In this document: one piece after another, positions 8,700-16,139 of the stretch
Position numbering within the stretch: position 1 is the stretch's first letter
Layout of the letters: each line of letters starts with the position of its first letter
Virus record (IMG/VR): IMGVR_UViG_3300009593_000069
Coordinates: 1 to 32,338 of that record
Length of the DNA: 32,338 nt
Strand: one strand, 5' to 3'
Origin: a virus
Made by a program: the position numbers and the translations under genes
The notes under the pieces: model-generated
The model's input: the letters and a program-made list of their open reading frames with translations, nothing else
Database searches by the model: none
Told to the model about the DNA's origin: nothing

Positions 8700-8707
8700 T
8701 ATAAATA
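8700..8707 (+). promoter_or_regulatory. Late promoter (TATAAATA) for gp18
   Basis: TATAAATA in the 84-nt gap between gp17 and gp18, 58 nt before the gp18 ATG. It matches the T4 late promoter box read by gp55 sigma, and gp55 is encoded at 25838. A TTGACA lies at 8718-8723, but no good -10 follows at 16-18 nt, so a sigma70 promoter is doubtful. The leader ends in a strong AAGGAG ribosome-binding site at 8752-8757. Confidence 0.7.
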
Positions 8708-8765
8708 GTTTAAAGGGTTGACAAAAAATAAGGGTAATTTAAATAATTATTAAGGAGAAATCACT

Positions 8766-10733
8766 ATGGCATTCCAATTATCACCAGGTGTTCTCGTACA
8801 AGAAACAGACCTAACAAATATTATACCTGCTGTCGCAACTTCAATCGGTGGCGTAGTTATTGTATCTGATAAAGGTCCTATGGATGAGATCGTCACGGTT
8901 TCATCTGAAAAAGAATTAGTAGATACTTTCGGTAAACCAGATGGTAATACATACCAACATTGGTTCACGGCTGCTAATTTCCTTCAGTACGGTAATACTC
9001 TAAAGGTGGTTCGTGCTACAACAGGTAATGTAAATGCTTGTGTATCAGGTACCGCTGTACAAATTAAGAATACTCAACACTATCTTGATAACTACGCAAG
9101 TGGACAAGGTGCTGTTGGTTCTTGGGCTGCTCGTACTGCTGGAACTCACGGAAACAGTTTACAAGTTTCTATGTGTACAAACTCTAACGCTTATTCATCT
9201 ACTGCTACTTCACTAGTAAATAACGGATCAGGTATCGCTGTTGGCGCTACTACGGTTGCTGTTGATACTGGTTCTGAATTTGTAGTTGGTGATCTGATTG
9301 AGTTTGGAGACGCTTCTAGCAATTTCAATGCTGCTCCATCTGGAGAGTATTATGAAATTACGGCAATTAGCTCAAACGATTTAACAATAAAAAGACACAA
9401 TAGTACCGGTTCAACTGGTGCTAAACACGCTATCGTTGACAACGCAAAAATCAAAAGATACTGGAAATATCACGATCAGTTTGACGCTGCTCCGGGTACT
9501 ACAACCGATGTTTCTAATAACAACGGATCTAATGATGAATTGCATATTGCAGTAATAGACGAAGATGGTAAAATTTCCGGTACTGCTGGAACAATTTTAG
9601 AACTCTTTGAAGGACTTTCACAAGCTTCTGACGCTAAAGACGCAAGTGGAGCTTCTAACTATTACGCTGATGTTCTTTACAACAACAGTAATTACATTTA
9701 CTGGATGGATCACGAAAGTACATTAGCAAACGCTGGTGCTGCTAAAGCAGGACAGGCATTTGATAATGTTGGTTCGAGTGCAACTGCTCATTATACCAAT
9801 TCACTAACAAGTGGTACTGATGACAATGCACCAACAAACGCTGAGTTAGCGCTTGGTTACGATAAATTCAAAGATGGAGAAACAGTAGATGTTAATTTAT
9901 TAATGACTGGTCCATCGGAAACTTCTGCTGACGCAACTGGAGCTACTTTAGCAACAGCTGTAATTGATATCGCAGAATATCGTAAAGATTGTGTCGCATT
10001 TATTTCACCTGCGAGAGCAGATGTTGTAAATGTTTCTGATCCTATTGCACAGACTGAAAATGTTAAAGGTTTTGCTGACGCATTATCTTCATCTTCTTAT
10101 GCTGTGATTGATAGTGGTCACAAATATATGTATGACAAGTACAATGATGTATATAGATTCGTTCCATTGAACGGAGATATTGCTGGTTTATGTGCTAGAA
10201 CGGACAATGTTGCTGACGCTTGGTTCTCACCTGCTGGTATGAATAGAGGTCAAATTCGTGGTTCAGTTAAACTTGCATTTAACCCTAACAAAACTCAAAG
10301 AGATACGCTATATCGTGCAAGAGTAAATCCTGTGGTAACTTTACCAGGTCAAGGTACTCTAATGTTCGGTGATAAAACTGCACAATCTAAACCAAGTGCA
10401 TTTGATCGTATCAATGTTAGAAGGTTATTCATCACAATAGAGAAAGCAATTTCTACTGCTGCTAAATTCCAACTATTTGAATTCAATGACGAGTTCACTA
10501 GAGCACAATTTAGAAATCTTGTAGAACCTTTCCTAAGAGATGTACAAGGTCGTAGAGGAATCACAGACTTCCAAGTAGTATGTGATGACACTAACAATAC
10601 TGGCGATGTTATTGATCGTAATGAGTTTAGGGCTGACATTTTTGTTAAACCTAACAGATCAATTAACTTCATAACTTTAAACTTTATCGCAACAAGATCA
10701 GGCGTAGCCTTTTCTGAAGTTGCGGGTGCTTAA
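8766..10733 (+). CDS. 18: Contractile tail sheath protein gp18
   Basis: A 655-residue protein, close to T4 gp18 (659). The N-terminus (LSPGVLVQETDLT and then GGVVIVSDKGP) and the C-terminal conserved region (INVRRLFITIEKAIS, then FEFNDEFTRAQF, then RDVQGRRGI) are the classical contractile sheath signature. The central, Thr/Ser/Ala-rich part (about 110-400) is the variable protruding region. The C-terminal third lies nearest the tube in known sheaths. It is preceded by AAGGAG and a late promoter, as expected for a highly expressed late gene, and followed 21 nt later by the tube gene. Confidence 0.95.
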   Translation: MAFQLSPGVLVQETDLTNIIPAVATSIGGVVIVSDKGPMDEIVTVSSEKELVDTFGKPDGNTYQHWFTAANFLQYGNTLKVVRATTGNVNACVSGTAVQIKNTQHYLDNYASGQGAVGSWAARTAGTHGNSLQVSMCTNSNAYSSTATSLVNNGSGIAVGATTVAVDTGSEFVVGDLIEFGDASSNFNAAPSGEYYEITAISSNDLTIKRHNSTGSTGAKHAIVDNAKIKRYWKYHDQFDAAPGTTTDVSNNNGSNDELHIAVIDEDGKISGTAGTILELFEGLSQASDAKDASGASNYYADVLYNNSNYIYWMDHESTLANAGAAKAGQAFDNVGSSATAHYTNSLTSGTDDNAPTNAELALGYDKFKDGETVDVNLLMTGPSETSADATGATLATAVIDIAEYRKDCVAFISPARADVVNVSDPIAQTENVKGFADALSSSSYAVIDSGHKYMYDKYNDVYRFVPLNGDIAGLCARTDNVADAWFSPAGMNRGQIRGSVKLAFNPNKTQRDTLYRARVNPVVTLPGQGTLMFGDKTAQSKPSAFDRINVRRLFITIEKAISTAAKFQLFEFNDEFTRAQFRNLVEPFLRDVQGRRGITDFQVVCDDTNNTGDVIDRNEFRADIFVKPNRSINFITLNFIATRSGVAFSEVAGA

Positions 10734-10754
10734 CTAGAGAGAGGAGAATAAACA

Positions 10755-11282
10755 ATGCCTAATATTAATGACTTTAAAGCTCGTCTTTCTGGTGGGGGCG
10801 CTAGAGCCAATCAGTTCAAGGTAACAATGCCTTTCCCTGGTTATTCTGCCGTTGGTGGCGAAACACAGCAAATGGCTTTCTTATGCCAAGCTGCTCAGTT
10901 ACCTGGTAGTACAGTAGGGGAGACACCGATACCTTTTAGAGGTAGAACACTTTATATCGTAGGAGATAGAGAGTTTGAACCTTGGACGGTTACAGTTCTA
11001 AACGACACCGATTTCTTAGTGAGAAACGCTTTAGAAAGATGGTTGAATGGAATGAACAATATGACTGATAACGAAGGGTTAACAAACCCGGCTGATTATC
11101 AGGTTGACGCTTTTGTTGACCAACTAGATAGAAATGGTGGAATCTTAAAGACTTACACTTTTAGAGGTCTTTTCCCAACATCACTATCTGCTATTGATCT
11201 TGCATATGATAGCAACAACGCTGTTGAAACTTTCACTTGCACATTCAGATATCAATTTTTTGAAACTGATACTACTACTTAA
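10755..11282 (+). CDS. 19: Tail tube protein gp19
   Basis: A 175-residue protein (T4 gp19 is 163). Hexamers stack to form the inner tube of the contractile tail. The N-terminal segment NQFKVTMPFPG and the C-terminal FTCTFRYQFFE are typical of the gp19 family, as is its position straight after the sheath gene. It has a strong ribosome-binding site (GAGAGGAG) but no late-promoter box of its own, so it is probably co-transcribed with gp18. A divergent relative is at 18746. Confidence 0.93.
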   Translation: MPNINDFKARLSGGGARANQFKVTMPFPGYSAVGGETQQMAFLCQAAQLPGSTVGETPIPFRGRTLYIVGDREFEPWTVTVLNDTDFLVRNALERWLNGMNNMTDNEGLTNPADYQVDAFVDQLDRNGGILKTYTFRGLFPTSLSAIDLAYDSNNAVETFTCTFRYQFFETDTTT

Positions 11283-11289
11283 TTTAACA

Positions 11290-11297
11290 CATAAATA
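11290..11297 (+). promoter_or_regulatory. Late promoter (CATAAATA) for gp20
   Basis: CATAAATA starts 7 nt after the gp19 stop and 40 nt before the gp20 ATG, in the only noncoding gap between them. It differs from the T4 consensus at the first base only. The leader carries AAAAGGAAA as ribosome-binding site at about 11317-11325. Confidence 0.6.
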
Positions 11298-11329
11298 ATT
11301 AGTAGAAATTATTATGAAAAGGAAATCTA

Positions 11330-12883
11330 ATGGCTGAATTATTTGGCTTTCAAATAACACGAGCTAATCAAAAAGCTAAGGATGGTGGAACTCCCCAGAG
11401 TTTCACCGTCCCTACGGCTGATGATGGCACTACCACGGTATCTGCTGGTGGTTACTTCGGATCGTACCTCGACATGGAAGGTGGTGCGAAAAATGAAGAA
11501 GAATTAATTAGAAGATATCGAGAAATTTCAATATATCCTGAAGTTGATACTGCTATTGATGATATAGTAAATGAAGCAATAGTAGCAGATGAAAGAGACC
11601 AATCGGTTTCTTTGTCTATGGACAACTTAGACTTATCTAAAAAGATTAAAGAAAAAATTAGAAATGAGTTTGATGAAATTCTTAAACTAATGCAGTTTGA
11701 GGAAAAAGGACACGATATCTTTAAAAGATGGTATATAGACGGAAGAGTTTATTATCATAAAGTTATTGATCCTAATAAACCTAGAGCTGGTCTTACAGAA
11801 TTAAGATATATTGACCCACGCAAAATTCGTAAAGTTAGAGAGATAAAGAAACATAGAGCTAACAAGACGGGTGTTGAAATGACACAATCGGTTAATGAAT
11901 GGTATGTCTATAATGAAAAAGGTATGACTTCACCTAATTCTAATATGGGACTTAAAATAACTACCGATGCTATTTCATATTGTACTTCTGGTGTAATTGA
12001 CCAAAATAAAAATGTAGTATTAAGTTATCTACACAAAGCAATTAAACCAGTTAACCAATTACGAATGATAGAGGACGCTGTTGTTATTTACAGAATAGTA
12101 AGAGCGCCTGAAAGAAGAATATTTTATATTGATGTAGGCAATCTGCCTAAAGTAAAAGCAGAAGCTTACTTAAAAGATGTTATGGCAAGATATAGAAATA
12201 AACTTGTCTATGACGCCTCAACAGGAGAAATGCGAGATGATAGAAAACATATGTCTATGCTCGAGGACTTCTGGCTGCCTAGGAGAGAAGGCGGTAGAGG
12301 TACAGAAATTTCTACTCTACCTGGAGGACAAAATCTTGGCGAGATACAAGATGTTCAATACTTCCAGAAGAGAGTTTATAAAGCACTCCATGTTCCAACA
12401 AGTAGATTGGACAATGACCAAGGATTTAACTTAGGTCGAACTGCTGAAATAACTAGAGATGAAGTTAAGTTTTCTAAATTTGTACAAAGATTAAGAAAAC
12501 GATTTACAGGATTATTCCAAGACTTACTAAAAACACAATTGGTATTAAAAGGAATAATTACAATAGAAGATTGGGATGCAATTAAATCCCATATACAATA
12601 CGATTTCTTACAAGATGGACATTTTTCTGAATTGAAAAATGCTGAAATATTAAGAGAAAGATTAACTCTTGCAAATGAGGTAACACCTTATGTTGGTAAA
12701 TATTTTTCAGTAGAGTATTTAAGAAAGAATGTATTACGACAAACTGATGAGGAAATTGAAGATATTGACCGTCAGATTGCTCAAGAAGTTCAGGATGGAA
12801 TGATTGCTGATCCTTTAGAAGGAGAAGGGCAAGAACACGAAATCGAAAAAGATATATTAAATAAAGGAGAAAATGATGAGTGA
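11330..12883 (+). CDS. 20: Portal protein gp20
   Basis: A 517-residue protein (T4 gp20 is 524). The dodecamer forms the DNA entry vertex, nucleates the prohead and binds terminase. Recognised from LRYIDPRKIRKVREI, IVRAPERRIFYIDVGNLP, the block EDFWLPRREGGRGTEISTLPG and NLGRTAEITRDE(V)KF, all diagnostic of T4-type portals; g20 is the common marker gene for marine myoviruses. The acidic C-terminus overlaps the next ORF by 11 nt. The gene is intact. Confidence 0.95.
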   Translation: MAELFGFQITRANQKAKDGGTPQSFTVPTADDGTTTVSAGGYFGSYLDMEGGAKNEEELIRRYREISIYPEVDTAIDDIVNEAIVADERDQSVSLSMDNLDLSKKIKEKIRNEFDEILKLMQFEEKGHDIFKRWYIDGRVYYHKVIDPNKPRAGLTELRYIDPRKIRKVREIKKHRANKTGVEMTQSVNEWYVYNEKGMTSPNSNMGLKITTDAISYCTSGVIDQNKNVVLSYLHKAIKPVNQLRMIEDAVVIYRIVRAPERRIFYIDVGNLPKVKAEAYLKDVMARYRNKLVYDASTGEMRDDRKHMSMLEDFWLPRREGGRGTEISTLPGGQNLGEIQDVQYFQKRVYKALHVPTSRLDNDQGFNLGRTAEITRDEVKFSKFVQRLRKRFTGLFQDLLKTQLVLKGIITIEDWDAIKSHIQYDFLQDGHFSELKNAEILRERLTLANEVTPYVGKYFSVEYLRKNVLRQTDEEIEDIDRQIAQEVQDGMIADPLEGEGQEHEIEKDILNKGENDE

Positions 12884-13235
12884 AACAGAAACTAAAGAAG
12901 TTCCTAATACGGAAGTTCAAGATGTTAATTATGTTAAAGATATGGTAGATTCTCTATCGCAAGGAGATAATATTGGTGCTGAGAAAGCATTTAAAGACGC
13001 CCTTGCAGGAAAAATTTCAAATGCTTTAGATGGTAAAAGAGCAGATGTTGCTGGTTCTTGGTTGAACGAACCAGAAGCACCAGCTGACGAAACTCCTCAA
13101 GAAATTGAGGTTACTAGTGATGTACCGAGTGATCCAAAACCAGAAATTGCCGAACCAGGACCTGATCCAATGATGACTCAAGGTGCTGAAGGTGACGCTG
13201 GTGAAACAGGTGCTGCGGATGCTGAAAAAGTTTAG
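12873..13235 (+). CDS. Prohead core protein, gp67-like
   Basis: A 120-residue acidic protein directly after the portal, the place T4 uses for prohead core protein gp67. It has one ordered segment near residues 38-66 (KAFKDALAGKISNALDGK then ADVAGSWLN) that I associate with core proteins of marine T4-like phages, followed by a Pro/Glu/Asp-rich disordered tail. The start could be either of two adjacent ATGs at 12873 and 12876; AAGGAG at 12864-12869 serves both. An IAE followed by Pro near residue 92 resembles a gp21 protease site, but Pro after the cut makes it doubtful. The gp67 assignment is by position and composition only. Confidence 0.6.
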   Translation: MMSETETKEVPNTEVQDVNYVKDMVDSLSQGDNIGAEKAFKDALAGKISNALDGKRADVAGSWLNEPEAPADETPQEIEVTSDVPSDPKPEIAEPGPDPMMTQGAEGDAGETGAADAEKV

Positions 13236-13446
13236 TCAGTATAAAAGAGAATTAACGGAAGTACAACACAAAGTATCTACCGAATATAATAAACTATCGC
13301 CTAGAATGAAAAAAGCGATAGATGATTTGTTTAAATCGAGTGATTCGATTGAGAAAATAGACACTAATATTGATAGAGTCGCAAAGCAATATGGTGTGAG
13401 TAAAGACAAAATAATGACTTATTTGGATAAAGAAACTTTGCGCTAG
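13219..13446 (+). CDS. Small basic helical protein in the prohead core region, gp68-like position
   Basis: A 75-residue product starting at ATG 13219. The frame extends upstream to a GTG at 13183, but the ATG gives a 17-nt overlap with the preceding gene and a more ordinary start. It is Lys-rich and helical, and its C-terminal half (IDRVAKQYGVSKDKIMTYLDK) looks like a small helix-turn-helix or SAP-type unit. T4 carries gp68, a prohead core protein, here. The sequence itself does not prove homology. Confidence 0.55.
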   Translation: MLKKFSQYKRELTEVQHKVSTEYNKLSPRMKKAIDDLFKSSDSIEKIDTNIDRVAKQYGVSKDKIMTYLDKETLR

Positions 13447-13454
13447 TATAAATA
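13447..13454 (+). promoter_or_regulatory. Late promoter (TATAAATA) for the small surface-protein pair
   Basis: TATAAATA lies immediately after the previous stop codon (ends 13446) and 17 nt before the ATG at 13472, with AGGAGA at 13461-13466 as ribosome-binding site. The predicted 5' leader is only about 12 nt. Confidence 0.7.
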
Positions 13455-13471
13455 GTAATTAGGAGAGAATT

Positions 13472-13867
13472 ATGGCATTCGCAACAAGAACAATAAGAGA
13501 TGACGCAATCCCAACAGGAGCAGGTACTGCTGGCGGAACTGTTGTAGTTCATTTAGACCATTCAGCTGATAGTGCTACTTCAGCGGCTTTAGACGCAAGT
13601 GGTTTATCAGGACACGCAAACGGAGCTACATTAAGTATCGTAAGAGCTTGGTGGGCATTATCTGGTTCAGTAGAAATTCAGTTTAAAGGTTCTTCAACAG
13701 ATACACACGCAATTAGACTTGCAGGTACAGGAAAATATGATGGTCCTGCAATATCTAATAATGCAACCAATGCTGGTGCAACTAGTGGTGATCTAGAATC
13801 AATTGGAGCTTCTGCAACAGGATTCATTGTCTTAGAGTTAAGAAAAGACGAATCATTTACTGCATAG
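13472..13867 (+). CDS. Small virion protein, possible capsid decoration protein (paralogue 1)
   Basis: A 131-residue beta-rich protein with no family I can name. Residues 59-130 align by eye with the next gene: AWWALSGSVEIQFKGSS, then LAGTGKYDGPAISNNAT, then SGD, ending IVLELRK. It has its own late promoter and ribosome-binding site and sits between the portal/core genes and gp21-gp22-gp23, which is consistent with a copious head protein such as a decoration or vertex protein. That role is inferred from context, small size and composition. A tail accessory role is not excluded. Confidence 0.65.
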   Translation: MAFATRTIRDDAIPTGAGTAGGTVVVHLDHSADSATSAALDASGLSGHANGATLSIVRAWWALSGSVEIQFKGSSTDTHAIRLAGTGKYDGPAISNNATNAGATSGDLESIGASATGFIVLELRKDESFTA

Positions 13868-13876
13868 GAATTTATA

Positions 13877-14296
13877 ATGGCTGATACGGTAACTAGTCAA
13901 ACGATTGCTGATGTAAGTGGTCAAAAGACTACAATAAAATTCACTAATCTATCTGATGGTAGTGGTGAAACATTGGTTACTAAAATGGACGCTTCGGCAT
14001 TAACTTATATGACCGAGGACGCAACTAAGAAATTATCTAAGTTGTATTGGTCTATTAACACACAGGACCCAAAAGGTGCTGTAGAGATATTATGGGCAGG
14101 TAGTGGAACTTCTGCTGCTAATGCTACTGCGGTTGTTTTATCAGGGAAAGGTTCTTGGGATTTAAGAACTGATGGTAATGAAATCGCTAACAACGCAACT
14201 TTGACTGCTGATACTTCACCTGCTGGTGATGTATTATTCAGTACAAGAAATTTTAACAACGGTGATAGTTATACTATCATAGTAGAGGTAAGATAA
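13877..14296 (+). CDS. Small virion protein, possible capsid decoration protein (paralogue 2)
   Basis: A 139-residue protein following its paralogue by 9 nt. Shared features are W58 with VEILWAGSG (69-77), LSGKGSWD (88-95), IANNAT (103-108), AGD (116-118) and a final IIVEVR. The N-terminal 50 residues differ from paralogue 1. It probably shares the late transcript starting near 13460. The tandem copies suggest either heteromeric assembly or two sites on the capsid. Function is not proven. Confidence 0.65.
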   Translation: MADTVTSQTIADVSGQKTTIKFTNLSDGSGETLVTKMDASALTYMTEDATKKLSKLYWSINTQDPKGAVEILWAGSGTSAANATAVVLSGKGSWDLRTDGNEIANNATLTADTSPAGDVLFSTRNFNNGDSYTIIVEVR

Positions 14297-14947
14297 ATGA
14301 AACTGATTACAGAAACTACTGAAAATATCGAAGTCATTACCGAAGCAAAAGGTAATGGTAACGGTAACGATTATAAGATTCGTGGTATATTTCTACAAGG
14401 TGATATTAAAAATCGTAATGGTAGAGTTTATCCAGTTGAAGTACTATCTAAAGAAGTGGGTAGATACAACAAAGAATTTGTAGAAAAGAAAAGAGCTTTC
14501 GGTGAGTTAGGACATCCTGACGGACCGACTGTGAATCTCGAAAGAGTTTCACATATGATTACTAGTTTAAAACCAGAAGGAAGAAATTTCATCGGTGAGG
14601 CTAAGATCATGGATACACCTTACGGTAAAATCGTCAAAAATTTAATTGACGAAGGTGCTCAATTAGGCGTATCATCAAGAGGTATGGGGTCAATGAAACA
14701 AGTTAATGGCAAAAATGTTATTAACTCAGACTTCTATCTTGCAACTGCAGCTGATATAGTTGCAGACCCATCTGCTCCTGACGCTTTCGTAGAAGGTATT
14801 ATGGAAGGTAAAGAGTGGGTATGGGACAACGGAGTACTGAAAAGTATGGAAGTTGAAAAATATAAACAAGAAATCGAGAATGCTCGCCAAGCTGAACTAG
14901 CTGAAGCAAAAGCGAGAGTTTTCAAAGACTTTTTATCAAAGTTTTAA
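14297..14947 (+). CDS. 21: Prohead protease gp21
   Basis: A 216-residue protein (T4 gp21 is 212) that matures the prohead by cutting scaffold and capsid proteins. The GELGHP block holds the likely catalytic His (H73) and GVSSRGMGS the likely catalytic Ser (S126/S127), as in the T4-type herpes-assemblin-like fold. The product has candidate self-cleavage sites of the (I/L)-X-E type: ITE-A at 14-17 and LAE-A at 201-204. It follows the surface-protein pair directly and precedes gp22 and gp23, the T4 order. The third catalytic residue cannot be assigned from this sequence alone. Confidence 0.92.
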   Translation: MKLITETTENIEVITEAKGNGNGNDYKIRGIFLQGDIKNRNGRVYPVEVLSKEVGRYNKEFVEKKRAFGELGHPDGPTVNLERVSHMITSLKPEGRNFIGEAKIMDTPYGKIVKNLIDEGAQLGVSSRGMGSMKQVNGKNVINSDFYLATAADIVADPSAPDAFVEGIMEGKEWVWDNGVLKSMEVEKYKQEIENARQAELAEAKARVFKDFLSKF

Positions 14948-14952
14948 ATTGT

Positions 14953-14986
14953 GCGTACTATACGCAAACTCTAAATCCTAGAGTTT
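14953..14986 (+). terminator. Two tandem hairpins between gp21 and gp22
   Basis: Hairpin 1 is GCGTA-CTA-TACGC at 14953-14965. Hairpin 2 is AAACTCTA-AATCC-TAGAGTTT at 14966-14986, a perfect 8-bp stem. They touch each other and end exactly where the TATAAATA box of the next promoter begins. No long U tract follows, so termination may be weak; an mRNA 3'-end stabiliser is an equally good reading. Confidence 0.5.
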
Positions 14987-14993
14987 ATAAATA
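14986..14993 (+). promoter_or_regulatory. Late promoter (TATAAATA) for gp22-gp23
   Basis: TATAAATA, 49 nt upstream of the gp22 ATG and abutting hairpin 2; its first T is the last base of the hairpin stem. The expected transcript start is near 14999. A strong site is plausible because gp22 and gp23 are the most abundant T4-type head products. Confidence 0.7.
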
Positions 14994-15003
14994 GTTCTAA
15001 CAA

Positions 15004-15021
15004 TTTAATTCTAGAATTAAA
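15004..15021 (+). promoter_or_regulatory. 18-bp perfect palindrome in the gp22 leader
   Basis: TTTAATTCTAGAATTAAA is its own reverse complement. It lies in the predicted gp22 5' leader, nine bases before AAGGAG at 15031-15036. As RNA it forms a 7-bp stem with a CUAG loop near the transcript's 5' end; as DNA it could bind a dimeric protein. See findings. Confidence 0.6.
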
Positions 15022-15042
15022 ATAATAACAAGGAGAGACCCT

Positions 15043-16107
15043 ATGTCTGATACTGAAGTTAAAGATGTGGAAACAGTAGAAGAGCAAATAACTGAGGCGC
15101 AAGACGCACCGAAGAAAAATGCTACGCCTGCTGAACCTACTCCACTATCAAACGAGGCTGAGGATCTTGGTTCTGCTGTTGTCGCTCCAGATGACGCAAG
15201 AAAAGGACCATCCGATGCTGGTACGAAATCGAAAAAGGTAGAAGATCAGGTCAATAAAGACGCAAAATCCGGTGAAGTTGAAGGAGACAACAAACCTAAG
15301 TCTGAAGAAGTTGAAACAGAAGCTGAAGAAGTAGTTGCTGAAGATACTGAAACTGAGGATGTTATTGATCTATCTAAAGATGTTGAAGCTCTAGTTTCTG
15401 CTGACGCTGACTTGTCCGAAGAATTTAAGGAAAAGGCTGCGACTATTTTTGAAACTGCTGTGAAAACACGCCTTGCAGAAAAAGAAAAAGAAATCCAAGC
15501 AAAAGCTGATAAAGATGTTGAAGAAAAAGTTTCTGCTGTAAAAGAAGAAATTGTCGAAAAAGTTGATTCATACTTGAACTATGTAGTTGAAGAATGGGTT
15601 AAAGACAATCAACTTGCAGTTGAATCTGGCATCCGTTCAGAAATAGCCGAAGATTTTATTTCTGGTCTGAAAAACCTTTTCAAAGAACATTATATTGATG
15701 TTCCTGAAGAAAAATATAATGTCTTAGAAGATATGGCTTCTAAACAGAAAGAACTTGAAGATAAACTAAACGAGTCTATGGAAAAAAATGTAGAGCTTGC
15801 TAAAGAACTTGGCAAATACAGTAAAGAAAAAATCTTTTCTGAATCTACTAAAGACCTTGCAGACACGGAAGTTGAAAAATTAAAAGAACTTTCTGAGAAT
15901 GTCGAATTCAAAGACGAAAAAGATTTTAGTAAGAAATTAGATACTTTAAAAGAATCATATTTCCCTAAAACAAAAAGTGAACCGACTGAAGCGCAAGCTG
16001 ATGTTGATTCCGTGGTGGGTGACGCCAATCTTACGAATGGTAGTAATGCATCTATGGCTGCTTACACCGCCGCTATTTCTAATACACTAACTAAAATTAA
16101 AGTATAG
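15043..16107 (+). CDS. 22: Prohead scaffold core protein gp22
   Basis: A 354-residue, very acidic, Lys/Glu-rich protein with extensive predicted coiled coil (about residues 125-325), as expected of the T4 internal scaffold gp22 (269 residues). The extra length is an N-terminal disordered acidic tract (residues 1-110). It lies between the protease gp21 and capsid gp23. ITE-A at residues 16-19 fits the gp21 cleavage rule. The C-terminus (DANLTNGSNASMAAYTAAIS) is typical of scaffolds that bind the capsid protein. Expression is from the late promoter at 14986. Confidence 0.88.
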   Translation: MSDTEVKDVETVEEQITEAQDAPKKNATPAEPTPLSNEAEDLGSAVVAPDDARKGPSDAGTKSKKVEDQVNKDAKSGEVEGDNKPKSEEVETEAEEVVAEDTETEDVIDLSKDVEALVSADADLSEEFKEKAATIFETAVKTRLAEKEKEIQAKADKDVEEKVSAVKEEIVEKVDSYLNYVVEEWVKDNQLAVESGIRSEIAEDFISGLKNLFKEHYIDVPEEKYNVLEDMASKQKELEDKLNESMEKNVELAKELGKYSKEKIFSESTKDLADTEVEKLKELSENVEFKDEKDFSKKLDTLKESYFPKTKSEPTEAQADVDSVVGDANLTNGSNASMAAYTAAISNTLTKIKV

Positions 16108-16139
16108 TTAGGCAAAGTTAATTAACAAGGAGAGAAACA

